A stretch of DNA of 62,645 bases from Nocardia cyriacigeorgica (GTDB lineage: Bacteria > Actinomycetota > Actinomycetes > Mycobacteriales > Mycobacteriaceae), in contig NZ_JAAGVC010000033.1 in NCBI RefSeq assembly GCF_010858045.1, positions 1 through 62,645 of the forward strand, written 5' to 3'. Both the position numbers and the translations under genes were made by a program. This document shows, piece by piece, positions 9,690 through 18,304 of the stretch; the first letter of the stretch is position 1, and every line of letters begins with the position of its first letter. The notes under the pieces were generated by a model. That model saw nothing but the letters and a program-made list of their open reading frames with translations, was not told the DNA's origin and ran no database searches.

Positions 9690-11677
9690 TTCGTCACCTC
9701 CCCCAGCAACTCCTGAATCTCCGCCTCCAACGCCTTCAACTCCGCATCGATCTCCTCCAGCGGCCGTGGCGGCGTGTACACGTAGAAGTGCCTGGTGAAC
9801 GGGATTTCGTACCCGATCTTGGTCTTGCTGTGGTCGATCCACGCATCCGGCACATGTGGGAGCACTTCGCGGGCGAGGTAGTCGTTGACGTCCTCTTCCA
9901 GTGGAACGTTCTCGTAATCTCGCAGCTCGGTGTCGGGTTCGGGGGAACCTTTGACGAGCTGGACCTCCCCTTCGGGATCGCGCACGCAGAGAGCGTCACG
10001 GAAGGCCTTGGCGAATGGGGCGCCAGTGGGCCAGGGTTCGCCGGCGCCCGCTACCGCGTCCTTGAGGGCGGTGATAGCGTCCGCCTTGGTTTTCCAGGTG
10101 GAGCCGACAAGGGGGCGGAGCAGATCACTGAAGACAGCGGTGTCGGCATACTGTTTGCGGACGGGAGCCGAGGCGGCGAGTTGGTCGAGAGCTTCCTCGG
10201 TGAGTTCGAAACGCACGCGCAGCGGGCGTTCGACGGTGATGCGCTGGTAGCCGAAATCGCTGTTGGCGAAGACCTTCACCTTGCTGTGCAGGGGGTGGCC
10301 TGGGTCGGCGGCCACGTCGAGGGCGTCGCGGTAGAGGCGCGTGATCTCGGCGATCTGGTCTTTGCCGACGAGTTTGCGCTTATCGCCCAGGGATTTCCGC
10401 ATCTTCTGCCAGTAATCGCGCGCATCCAGCAGCACCACCTTGCCTTGATGCTCGGGTGATTTGCGGTTGGTGAGGATCCAGAAGTAGGTGGAGATGCCAG
10501 TGTTGTAGAACAGCTGATCCGGCAGCGCGACGATCGCCTCGAGCCAGTCGTTTTCGATGATCCACCGGCGGATATTGGATTCACCGGATTCGGCGGCGCC
10601 GGTGAACAGCGGCGAACCATTGAAGACGATGGCGATGCGGCTGCCGCCACCATCGGGGCCGACGGGCTTCATCTTCGAGATCATGTGTTGCAGGAACAGC
10701 AGAGACCCGTCATTGATCCGGGGCAGGCCGGCACCGAAGCGGCCCGCATCGCCGAGGGTCTTGTGCTCCCATTCGACGGCGTCCTTGACCTTCTTCCACT
10801 CCACCCCGAACGGCGGATTGGCCAGCAGATAGTCGGCGCGCAGATGCTTGTGCCCGTCATCGCTGAACGAATTGCCGAACACGATGTTATCGGGGTCCTG
10901 ATCCTTGATCATCAGATCCGAGCGGCAGATGGCCCACGATTCGGGGTTCAGCTCCTGGCCGTAAACCTCCACCCGCGCATGCGGATTCAGTTCCTTGATG
11001 TGTTCCTCGGCCGCGCTGAGCATGCCACCGGTGCCGCAGGCGGGGTCGAGCACCTTGCGGGTGACACCGGGCGTACCCACCAGATCGATATCCGGTGCGA
11101 TCAGCAAATTCACCATGAGCTCGATGACCTCGCGCGGCGTGAAGTGCTCACCGGCGGTCTCATTCGACTGTTCCGCGAATCGCCGGATCAGCTCCTCGAA
11201 CACATAACCCATATTGTGGTTGGACACCACCGCGGGACGCAGGTCCAGATCGGCGAACTTGCCAATCACCTGATACAGCAGACCGGCACCGTCGAGACGC
11301 TTGATCTGCTGCGCGAACTCGTACTTCTCCAGCACTTCCCGCGCGTTGTCGGAGAACCCGCCGACGTAGTTGGTCATGTTCTTCGCCACCTGCCCCGGAT
11401 CGGACAGGATCGACTTCAAAGTCAGCGGCGTGACGTTGTAGAAGCGAACCCCCGACGCCTTCTTCAGGAACGGATCCAGGTCAAGGTCGCTACCCTTGCG
11501 CGCCTCCACCACCGCGAGCACCTTCTCCCGCGTCGGCTCCAGCACACACTCCAGCCTCCGCAGCACGGTGAACGGCAGGATCACCTTGCCGTAGTCGGAC
11601 TGCTTGTAATCCCCACGCAGCAGATCAGCGACCGACCATGCGTGATTGGCCAGTTCGGTGTGCTTGTTGGTGTTCAC
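9686..11677 (-). CDS. hsdM: Type I restriction-modification DNA adenine methyltransferase subunit M
   Basis: The 663-residue HsdM carries the N-terminal helical HsdM_N region (about residues 10-150) and an N6-adenine methyltransferase domain with SAM motif I DPACGTGGML near 211 and catalytic NPPFG near 285. It methylates adenine at the sites chosen by HsdS. The C-terminal extension of about 200 residues is longer than in EcoKI HsdM but common in actinobacteria. The start is GTG at 11677, overlapping the upstream stop by 4 nt; the next gene (hsdS) also overlaps by 4 nt. This close coupling of four genes indicates one transcript. Confidence 0.94.
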   Translation of the reverse strand: MNTNKHTELANHAWSVADLLRGDYKQSDYGKVILPFTVLRRLECVLEPTREKVLAVVEARKGSDLDLDPFLKKASGVRFYNVTPLTLKSILSDPGQVAKNMTNYVGGFSDNAREVLEKYEFAQQIKRLDGAGLLYQVIGKFADLDLRPAVVSNHNMGYVFEELIRRFAEQSNETAGEHFTPREVIELMVNLLIAPDIDLVGTPGVTRKVLDPACGTGGMLSAAEEHIKELNPHARVEVYGQELNPESWAICRSDLMIKDQDPDNIVFGNSFSDDGHKHLRADYLLANPPFGVEWKKVKDAVEWEHKTLGDAGRFGAGLPRINDGSLLFLQHMISKMKPVGPDGGGSRIAIVFNGSPLFTGAAESGESNIRRWIIENDWLEAIVALPDQLFYNTGISTYFWILTNRKSPEHQGKVVLLDARDYWQKMRKSLGDKRKLVGKDQIAEITRLYRDALDVAADPGHPLHSKVKVFANSDFGYQRITVERPLRVRFELTEEALDQLAASAPVRKQYADTAVFSDLLRPLVGSTWKTKADAITALKDAVAGAGEPWPTGAPFAKAFRDALCVRDPEGEVQLVKGSPEPDTELRDYENVPLEEDVNDYLAREVLPHVPDAWIDHSKTKIGYEIPFTRHFYVYTPPRPLEEIDAELKALEAEIQELLGEVTK

Positions 11678-13683
11678 TTCCTACCTTTCCGAGATGTCGG
11701 TTCCGCGGCGGCGGAGTGGTCGTGCGGTTCGAGCGCGCCGACGGTGAGGCCGGCGGTGACGAGTTCGGTCAGTCTGCCCGCGGTGTCGTCGGCGCGGCGG
11801 GCGGCTGTGCGTAAACGATGTAGCTGACGGAAGGCGGCACCGTAGCGCTGTTGCTGCTCGAGCGGCAGCAGCGGGATGCGCAGGCGGCTGGGGATCACGC
11901 GGATCGTGGTCGCGCCGACCATGGCCGCGGTGTTGTCGGGTCCGGTGGCGAATCCGGCGAGGAACCACGGGTCGACGCGGGTCGGGTCCGGGCGCAGCAG
12001 GAAGACACTCGGCCCGAGCACGGCGCCCGCGTCTGCGGTACCCGCGACCCTGGCGCCGAGCCGGCCATCGCGGGTGGCGCGCAATTGCGGGATCACCACA
12101 TCGCCGGGTTCGATCACCACCACCGAACCGGCCCAGTCCGTATCGACCACTGCCGACGGGGCGGCACCGGTGGCCAGATCGCGGCCGGTGAGCACCGGCC
12201 TGCCGAGATCGGCTTCGGCCACCGGCTCGGCGTCCTCACGCGACCGGTACGCGAGCACCCGCAGTGCGCCGCCCTTGTCGAGATCGGCAACGGTCGCGGT
12301 ACGCCACGGCTTCTCCTCGGCAGCGGAGAGTTCGGGCAGCTCATCGAACGCACCACGCAGGGCCGAGATCTCACCCGACAGTTCGAGCACGGTGGTTTCG
12401 ACGGCATCCACCGTCCGGCCGGCGTCGACCGCGGCACGGACGTACCGCCCGGGAGTCAGGTCGACGTCTTCGTCGAGCACGTCCATCACACGCACCACAG
12501 CCGCTACATCGGCGGCAGCGGCGGATTTGATATCACCGCGATCGAAGGCGCGCCACGCCTCGAGGGTGGTATCGGACAGATCCCGCCACGCGCTCGGATG
12601 CCCCACCGCGGCATCGCGCCCGGACACATCGATGAACAGCACGTCATCGGCACCGGAGCCGTCCGGGCCACGCAACACCCACAGTTGCAACCCCAGCTGC
12701 CGTGGCGGCGCAGCACCCGCCGGTAGTCCGATGACCGCGCGCAGCGCGCCCTGACGCAGCAGCTCACCCCGAATGCGGCGGCCCGTAGGGCGTGAGGCGA
12801 CGGCGGGCGGCAGCAGCAGCACGCCGGTCCCCCCTGGCCGCAGGTGCGCCAACGCGTGCTGCACCCATGCCAGCTCCGATTCCCCACGTGGTGGCACGCC
12901 GTACTTCCAGCGCGGGTCCAGAGCCAGTTCATCGGCACCCCAATCACGCTGCTGATAGGGCGGATTGCACAACACAGCGTCTACTTCGACTCCGGGGAAC
13001 GCATCGCCGGTAAGACTGTCGCCGGTGCGAACGGCGCTCTCGGCGCCCGGGGCGTTCACCGACAACAAGATCGCGGCTCGCTGCGCCTGGACGGGCAGTA
13101 TGTCCTGGCCGAAGCAGGCGTGGGCCCCGGCGCGGGAGGCCGCGACCAGCAGGCTGCCGCTCCCGCAGGCCGGATCAAGGACCCGGTCGATGGATTCCCC
13201 CGCCGAGGGACGGGCGAGCTCGGCCATGAGGTCGCCGACCCCGTCCGGAGTGAGGTAGACACCCGTCGTCGGGGCTTCCTCCAGACCGCGCTCGGCCAGC
13301 GCCTCCACCGTCTGCGCCACACCCGCGTCGGCCACCGCCGCACGGATCGCCCGCACTACCTCGGAATCGGTGTTCCCGCGTGTCGAGGCGCCGGCTCTTG
13401 CCGTGGCGGCGAGCTCGTCCATGAGCCAGGGGATGTCCGACGGCGCGACCTGCGCGCGCAGCAGAGTGCGCAGTTCCCGCAGCGGTGACTCCGCCGACTC
13501 CACGCCGTGCTCACGCAACCAATCCCGGACATCACCGAGGTCGAACACCGGTCGCGATTCGCTGCCGCCCGCGGGAGGCGGGAAGTCGGGGTGCCGCCGG
13601 CGCCAGTTGCTGACGGTCGCTCGGGTGACACCGGCCAGCCGGGAAATCTCCGCGGCGGTGACCAGTGGGGCGGTCTCTGACAT
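11674..13683 (-). CDS. HTH-N6-adenine methyltransferase-TRD fusion protein, first gene of the type I operon
   Basis: The 669-residue protein starts with a helix-turn-helix (TAAEISRLAGVTRATVSNWR, residues 9-28). It continues with an N6_Mtase domain having intact motif I DPACGSGSLL near 169 and NPPYQQ near 239, and ends with an HsdS-like single target-recognition domain followed by LPLEQQQRYGAAFRQLHRLR. It thus looks like a self-contained methylase with built-in specificity and a DNA-binding head. ATG at 13683 is preceded by a strong GAGGAGG. It overlaps hsdM by 4 nt and so is co-translated with it. It may add a second methylation mark, control the operon through its HTH, or do both; neither can be decided from sequence. 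The 36686-38971 gene has the same architecture. Confidence 0.85.
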   Translation of the reverse strand: MSETAPLVTAAEISRLAGVTRATVSNWRRRHPDFPPPAGGSESRPVFDLGDVRDWLREHGVESAESPLRELRTLLRAQVAPSDIPWLMDELAATARAGASTRGNTDSEVVRAIRAAVADAGVAQTVEALAERGLEEAPTTGVYLTPDGVGDLMAELARPSAGESIDRVLDPACGSGSLLVAASRAGAHACFGQDILPVQAQRAAILLSVNAPGAESAVRTGDSLTGDAFPGVEVDAVLCNPPYQQRDWGADELALDPRWKYGVPPRGESELAWVQHALAHLRPGGTGVLLLPPAVASRPTGRRIRGELLRQGALRAVIGLPAGAAPPRQLGLQLWVLRGPDGSGADDVLFIDVSGRDAAVGHPSAWRDLSDTTLEAWRAFDRGDIKSAAAADVAAVVRVMDVLDEDVDLTPGRYVRAAVDAGRTVDAVETTVLELSGEISALRGAFDELPELSAAEEKPWRTATVADLDKGGALRVLAYRSREDAEPVAEADLGRPVLTGRDLATGAAPSAVVDTDWAGSVVVIEPGDVVIPQLRATRDGRLGARVAGTADAGAVLGPSVFLLRPDPTRVDPWFLAGFATGPDNTAAMVGATTIRVIPSRLRIPLLPLEQQQRYGAAFRQLHRLRTAARRADDTAGRLTELVTAGLTVGALEPHDHSAAAEPTSRKGRK

Positions 13684-13702
13684 ACGCCTCCTCTCGTGTG
13701 TG

Positions 13703-13754
13703 GATAGCTTTGCCTATCGTCACGTTAAAGTCAATCACCAAACTAATGATTGAC
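13703..13754. promoter_or_regulatory. Two inverted repeats in the divergent promoter region upstream of the RM operon
   Basis: The AT-rich gap between the methylase gene (-) and the small gene at 13855 (+) has a perfect 8-bp inverted repeat, GTCAATCA (13730-13737) and TGATTGAC (13747-13754), 9 nt apart. A shorter pair, GATAG (13703-13707) and CTATC (13714-13718), lies closer to the methylase start. They are suitable operators for a dimeric regulator, possibly the HTH-methylase itself. The symmetry is seen directly; the function is inferred. Confidence 0.45.
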
Positions 13755-13854
13755 AATGTTTTCAGCATCTGGGTATTGTTGCGTTGCGTCAGCGGGAACA
13801 GTCCGGTTCGTCGCACCGTTCAGCCCGATCAGCTTGTGTCACAGGAGGTTTGCC

Positions 13855-14193
13855 ATGCGTTATCACCGCGATCAGCTCACCGATCGTGCACACGACCGGG
13901 GCGCACGGCGCCGGCTCACCACGCGCGGCCACCGGCCCCTGCGCCTGCGGCACGGAGACGACCTGCGCGATCTGCCTCCGCTACCACGCCGATCCCGATG
14001 CGAGACGACCGGCAAGATCCGCTACTTCGACCCCGAGACCGCGGAGCTGGCGCTGGCCGGAATCGATCACCGCGATCCCCGGCGGCGCGAACGGCGCACC
14101 TATCGCTGCCACCACTGCGCTGGATGGCACCTGACCAGCCAGCCGCTCGACAACAGCCATATCCCTACCGCCGGCGCGACGCCGGCGGACTGA
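13855..14193 (+). CDS. Small putative zinc-binding protein
   Basis: The 112-residue frame starts at ATG 13855 after a clear AGGAGG. Its C-terminal half (GKIRYFDPETAELALAG ... RTYRCHHCAGWHLTS) resembles short zinc-ribbon proteins common in actinobacteria and their phages, with CHHC and a trailing W-H-L-T-S. The N-terminal half is Arg/Pro-rich and unnatural in this frame, whereas another frame over about 13900-13990 encodes CACGTETTCAICLRYHADPDA, which would supply a first cysteine group. A frameshift, real or from sequencing, near 13990-14010 is therefore possible. Function unknown. Confidence 0.5.
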   Translation: MRYHRDQLTDRAHDRGARRRLTTRGHRPLRLRHGDDLRDLPPLPRRSRCETTGKIRYFDPETAELALAGIDHRDPRRRERRTYRCHHCAGWHLTSQPLDNSHIPTAGATPAD

Positions 14194-14208
14194 CCCAGGA
14201 GAGAACCC

Positions 14209-14499
14209 GTGTTCACTCGACTCGCCACCGCCCTCACCGCTTCCGCCGCAGCCGCCCTCGTCGCCGGTCTCGGCGCCGGCACCGCCCAGGCCGAAACACA
14301 TATCCGCCACTACTCCGGCTACGACGCCGAATGGGCGTGCAACGCCGATAAGGCAGCCCTGGGGAGCGTCCCCGGATCCGTGGTGTTGTGCGATCGGCTC
14401 AACGGCGGCCGGTACCGGCTCTCCGTCGTACCCCATGCCGAGATTCCGCTGCACATGCTGACGCTGATGGCGACCGGCAGCTTCGACGGACTCTCATGA
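14209..14499 (+). CDS. Small secreted protein of unknown function
   Basis: The 96-residue product begins with a typical Sec signal peptide (basic start, then an alanine-rich hydrophobic core) with a likely cleavage after AQA near residue 28. The mature part is about 68 residues with two cysteines (ACNADK and VVLCDR) that could form a disulfide. GTG at 14209 follows AGGAGAG. It lies 15 bp after the preceding small gene and is probably co-transcribed with it. I do not recognise the family. Confidence 0.65.
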   Translation: MFTRLATALTASAAAALVAGLGAGTAQAETHIRHYSGYDAEWACNADKAALGSVPGSVVLCDRLNGGRYRLSVVPHAEIPLHMLTLMATGSFDGLS

Positions 14500-14677
14500 T
14501 CCGCTGACCCATCCCTGACGGCAAGCCGCCGCCAGACCGCCGACCGCAAACCCAGGATGGTTCGCGGTCCGATCACCCCTGCCCAGATGAGGCAGCCTTG
14601 CGCGCCGACCATCACCGGTCCGGGCGCGACACCTACTGACCGAAACCCTTTCCGTCCGAATAGATTCGAGGTTCGCC

Positions 14678-15052
14678 ATGCGCACACTCGCGCATTCCTT
14701 CGCCCTCCTGAGCATCACCGCCGCCCTCGTCACGGGCGGCGCGCAGGCTGCCACCGCCGCGCCCATCGACTCCGGCTCCGCCAGCGGCAGCGCCGGCTCC
14801 GGCAGCTCCGGCCCGCAGCGCAGCGCGGCCGACCGGGAGTTCCTTCGCGAAAGCTACTACGACGACGAGAGCTACAACGTCCAGGACGCCGCCATCGGCC
14901 TCGCGCACAGCCAGTGCGGATACCTGGACGCGTACGGAAATTCGGCGACCAACCGCATCTACCTGGCCGAAAGCTCCAGGGACGCCGTCGAATACCCCTA
15001 CATCTTCCTGCATGCCGCGATCGACGCGTACTGCCCCTGGCACCGCATCTGA
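14678..15052 (+). CDS. DUF732-like secreted protein
   Basis: The 124-residue protein has a signal peptide (cleavage probably after ATA or AAT near residues 25-28), a Gly/Ser-rich linker, and a C-terminal domain of about 70 residues. Its pattern, D-x-x-F-L, a central GLAHSQCGYLD, and an ending AAIDAYCPWH with two conserved cysteines, matches DUF732 proteins of mycobacteria and Nocardia. These are exported and of unknown role. GAGG lies just before the ATG. The 178-bp gap upstream shows no gene. Confidence 0.75.
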   Translation: MRTLAHSFALLSITAALVTGGAQAATAAPIDSGSASGSAGSGSSGPQRSAADREFLRESYYDDESYNVQDAAIGLAHSQCGYLDAYGNSATNRIYLAESSRDAVEYPYIFLHAAIDAYCPWHRI

Positions 15053-15129
15053 CTGCTCGCCCGCTTCCCTGAACCACCGCCACCGCGCCCCGGCAAACCC
15101 GCCGGGGCACACCCTCCCCAGGAGTCTCG

Positions 15130-15753
15130 ATGACCTACCAGACCGGCCCCCAGCCCTACCCGCACCCGTTCCAGCCGCCGCAGCCGCCCAAGCGCAAGAT
15201 GCCTGTCTGGCCGTGGATTCTGATCGGCGCCGTCATCCTGCTGTGCGGCGGATGTTTCGGAATCGTCGGCATCGCGGCGAACAACTCGTCCGATAGCGAC
15301 GCGACCTTCACCACCGCCGCGAGCCCGGAACCGGGCAAACCCGCCGAAGCGAAGTCGGACACCGCACCCGCCGGCGCCTCGGTCCGCGACGGCAAGTTCG
15401 AATTCACCGTCACTGCAGTGGATCCTCCGGTGTCGACCGTCGGCGACAACCCCTACATGCGAAAGACCGCACAGGGCGAATACATCCTCGTGCACGTCAC
15501 CGTGACGAACATCGGTGACCGGCCGCAAACCTACTTCAGCAGCAACCAGAAGCTGTTCGACGATCAGGGCCGCCGGTACGAGAACGACACCATGGCCGAA
15601 ATCAACGTCAACGACCACCTCTCCACGCCGATCAACCCGGGCAATTCGGTCGAGGTCACCATCGTCTTCGACGTTCCTGTCGGGACAGTGCCCGCATCGC
15701 TCGAGCTGCACGATTCGATGTTCTCGGGTGGGGCGAAAGTCGCACTGCGATGA
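15130..15753 (+). CDS. Membrane-anchored DUF4352-type protein
   Basis: The 207-residue protein has a Pro-rich cytoplasmic N-terminus, one transmembrane segment at about residues 28-50 (VWPWILIGAVILLCGGCFG), a low-complexity linker and an extracytoplasmic beta-rich domain. The pattern GEYILVHVTVTNIGDRPQTY and a late VEVTIVFDVP matches DUF4352 immunoglobulin-like domains. Such proteins are surface-exposed and poorly characterised. ATG at 15130 follows CCAGGAG. The MmpS-like gene at 40782 has a similar Pro-rich head and K-x-x-V-W-P-W membrane start, a common actinobacterial design. Confidence 0.75.
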   Translation: MTYQTGPQPYPHPFQPPQPPKRKMPVWPWILIGAVILLCGGCFGIVGIAANNSSDSDATFTTAASPEPGKPAEAKSDTAPAGASVRDGKFEFTVTAVDPPVSTVGDNPYMRKTAQGEYILVHVTVTNIGDRPQTYFSSNQKLFDDQGRRYENDTMAEINVNDHLSTPINPGNSVEVTIVFDVPVGTVPASLELHDSMFSGGAKVALR

Positions 15754-15988
15754 CTCCAAGTCGTGCCCAGAGCACCGTTTCCACCAGCGCGCACAGTCGG
15801 CGCCCGCACTACGTATCCGCGATGAACGGCCGGTACCGGCTGGTCGGACCTCCGAACGCACTGACGCGTAACGAATCCGCGTCGCTTCACGGTTCATTAC
15901 GATGGGCTATCGAGCACACGGGCGCACCAGGCACAACACCGTATCGGCTCGGAGCGACGTGTGATCTCGAGAGCGAAGGGGCGTAGTG

Positions 15989-18235
15989 ATGGGGAATGCA
16001 TATGTCGTACTGGCGGCGAACACCAAGTCGATGCCGAAGCTCGATGGATCGGTCAAGAAGCGGGTTTACGACTTCCTCGACAAGGTCCAGACCGACCACA
16101 CCGCGCCCGGCTTGCATATCGAACCGATCAAAGGAGCCGTCGACTCGCGGGTCCGTACCGGCCGGGTAGACATGAACTTTCGCGCGATCATGTTCCGGAT
16201 CGACGCCAAGCTCGGGGACACCACCTACATCTACCTCGGCACGTGGAAGCACGATGTGGCCAACAAGCTGGCCCAGCAGTCCACTCTGCGCGTCAATCCC
16301 GTCAACGGGGTCCTCGAAGGCATCGTCGGTGAGCTGGATGGCCGCAACGACCGCAAGAAGCGGTCGATGGTACCGGACCCGACCGGTCAGCTGGCCGAAC
16401 TGGCGGTGCACTCCCCCGTCGGCTATCTGGTGCACGTCGGATTCACCCTTGCCGAACTGACCGACCGGCTGGGTCTGGATCCGGACTTGGCCGCACGCGC
16501 CTTGGCGGCACCGGATCAAGACGGCGTGCTCAGCGTCGCCCAGACGACCGATGTGGCCTGGCAGCAGAACGCGCTGCTCGAGCTCTCGGTCGGACGCAGC
16601 ATCGACGAGATCCGCGACATCCTCGGCTTCACCGATCAGCCTGTCGACCAGACACTGGACGATGACGAGCAGGTACTCGCCGCGCTCGACCACCCCGCGA
16701 CCAAAATGCAGTTCACCCTCGTCGACGACAACGAGGAGCTGCGCCGCGTCATCGAAGGTGGCGACTTCGCAGTGTGGCGGACCTTCCTACACCCGAATCA
16801 GCGCAGGTTCGTCGAAAAGGATCAGCGTGGCGCGTTCCGGCTCTCCGGTGGTGCGGGCACCGGCAAGACCGTCGTCGCCCTGCACCGCGCCCGGTACCTC
16901 GCCCAGCGCAATCCCGACGCGAGGATCATCCTCACCACCTACAACAAGACCCTGGCGCTGGACTTGCTCGGAAGTTTGCGAGCCCTCGACCCAGCCATCA
17001 CGATCGCGGACCGGCCTGGTGAACGAGGTGTCTACGTCGCAGGCCTGGACAAGCTCGCCGCTGCCGTGCTCCGGCAGGGCGACGACCTGGGCCCGGCCCT
17101 GGAGACCGTCTTCGGTCCGGGCGACACCACCCCGCGGCGCAAGCGCATCTACAACGACGACAACGCATGGGCGACGGCGGTCCGTGAGACGAAATCGACT
17201 CTCGACCCTCGGTTGTCGCATTCGTCGTTCCTGGCCGGGGAGTACCTCGGGGTCGTGCTCGGCAACCGGATCACGTCGCTCGAGCAGTACCTCAAGGTGC
17301 CGCGCGCGGGTCGAGGTGTCCGGCTGTCACGGCCACAACGTTCGGCCGTCTGGCAGGTGATCGAGCAGTTCCGTAGGAATGGCCGCACACAGGGGGCGAT
17401 GACCTTCCCGGAGGCTATGGCGGTCGCGGCCGCGCACCTGCGTCTCGGGGTCGATTCCGGTGCTGGATATCTCGCCGACCATGTGATCGTCGACGAGGCT
17501 CAGGACCTGCACGCCACACATTGGCAGCTGCTGCGGTCACTGGTGGCGGATGGCCCGAACGACCTGTTCATCGCCGAGGACTCGCATCAGCGGATCTACG
17601 GTCAGCCGGTGGTCTTGCACCGCCTCGGCATCAATATCCGAGGTGGGAGGTCGAGTCGGCTCACGCTCAACTACCGGACCACGGCGCAGAATCTGCATTT
17701 CGCGGTGAGCATCCTCGAAGGCGCGGACTACCACGACCTCGAAGAGGGTGCCGAGTCCACCGCCGGATACACCTCCGCCAGGCTCGGCCCGAATCCGCTG
17801 CTGGTGGAATGTGATTCCAGCGCGCATGAATTGGATGTCGTGGTCGACCAGGTGGCGCATTGGCTGGAGAAAGACGAGCTGTACCCCGGGAACATCGCGG
17901 TCCTCACCCGCGGGCAGAAGGAGCGCGACGCGTTCGTTCGAGCGCTGAATCAGCACGATATTCCCGCCCAGGTTCTCGGCGACGATCCGGCGACGCCGGA
18001 TCATGTTCAGGTTCTCACCATGCATCGGGCCAAGGGCATGGAATTCCGCTGCGTCATCCTCGCCGGTGTGGACCAGGACCACGTGCCGCTTCAGACCATG
18101 CTGCGCAACGTGCCCGAGGAGGAACAGGCGGAGGCGCATCAGCGGGAACGATCACTGCTCTATGTGGCCGCCAGCCGTGCGCGTGACCAGCTGGTTGTCA
18201 CGTGGTCCGGCACGCGCTCCACGCTACTGCGCTGA
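15989..18235 (+). CDS. UvrD/Rep-type helicase with RelE-like N-terminal domain
   Basis: The 748-residue protein is an SF1A helicase: Walker A GGAGTGKTVVALHRA near residue 289, DEAQDLHATHW near 500, LTLNYRTT for motif IV, and VLTMHRAKGMEF plus LLYVAASRARDQL at the end. The first about 95 residues resemble the RelE/YafQ fold (KKRVYDFLDKVQ, then DSRVRTGRVDMNFRAIMF and a late GTWKHDVAN), usually an mRNA-cutting toxin. ATG at 15989 is favoured over GTG at 15986 by the spacing from AAGGGG. It ends convergently with the DruE-like gene, separated by a hairpin. The fusion suggests a helicase-sensor with an RNA-cleaving effector, which is inference; the catalytic residues of the RelE part need a structural model. 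Confidence 0.85.
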   Translation: MGNAYVVLAANTKSMPKLDGSVKKRVYDFLDKVQTDHTAPGLHIEPIKGAVDSRVRTGRVDMNFRAIMFRIDAKLGDTTYIYLGTWKHDVANKLAQQSTLRVNPVNGVLEGIVGELDGRNDRKKRSMVPDPTGQLAELAVHSPVGYLVHVGFTLAELTDRLGLDPDLAARALAAPDQDGVLSVAQTTDVAWQQNALLELSVGRSIDEIRDILGFTDQPVDQTLDDDEQVLAALDHPATKMQFTLVDDNEELRRVIEGGDFAVWRTFLHPNQRRFVEKDQRGAFRLSGGAGTGKTVVALHRARYLAQRNPDARIILTTYNKTLALDLLGSLRALDPAITIADRPGERGVYVAGLDKLAAAVLRQGDDLGPALETVFGPGDTTPRRKRIYNDDNAWATAVRETKSTLDPRLSHSSFLAGEYLGVVLGNRITSLEQYLKVPRAGRGVRLSRPQRSAVWQVIEQFRRNGRTQGAMTFPEAMAVAAAHLRLGVDSGAGYLADHVIVDEAQDLHATHWQLLRSLVADGPNDLFIAEDSHQRIYGQPVVLHRLGINIRGGRSSRLTLNYRTTAQNLHFAVSILEGADYHDLEEGAESTAGYTSARLGPNPLLVECDSSAHELDVVVDQVAHWLEKDELYPGNIAVLTRGQKERDAFVRALNQHDIPAQVLGDDPATPDHVQVLTMHRAKGMEFRCVILAGVDQDHVPLQTMLRNVPEEEQAEAHQRERSLLYVAASRARDQLVVTWSGTRSTLLR

Positions 18236-18255
18236 GCCGGCGCATTCCGCCGAGC

Positions 18256-18287
18256 TGCCCGCACACCCCACTGGGGCTGTGCGGGCA
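18256..18287. terminator. Bidirectional hairpin terminator between convergent genes
   Basis: A perfect 10-bp stem (TGCCCGCACA at 18256-18265 and TGTGCGGGCA at 18278-18287) encloses a further CCCC/GGGG pairing. It lies in the 69-bp gap between two converging stops and serves both strands. No clear T tract follows, as is common in actinobacteria. Confidence 0.75.
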
Positions 18288-18304
18288 TCCGGTGTTGGGT
18301 GTAC

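Noticed and set aside
3650..13683. BREX or Pgl system because of kinase plus methylase
   Set aside because: No PglZ phosphatase or BrxC/PglY-type ATPase is present, and HsdR/M/S motifs clearly define type I restriction.
15750..15986. 78-codon frame between the DUF4352-type gene and the RelE-like helicase
   Set aside because: Arg/Ser-rich with no ribosome site; it overlaps the previous stop and reads like intergenic DNA.
15989..16300. Stand-alone RelE toxin gene
   Set aside because: There is no stop; the frame continues without break into the helicase, and no antitoxin gene is adjacent.
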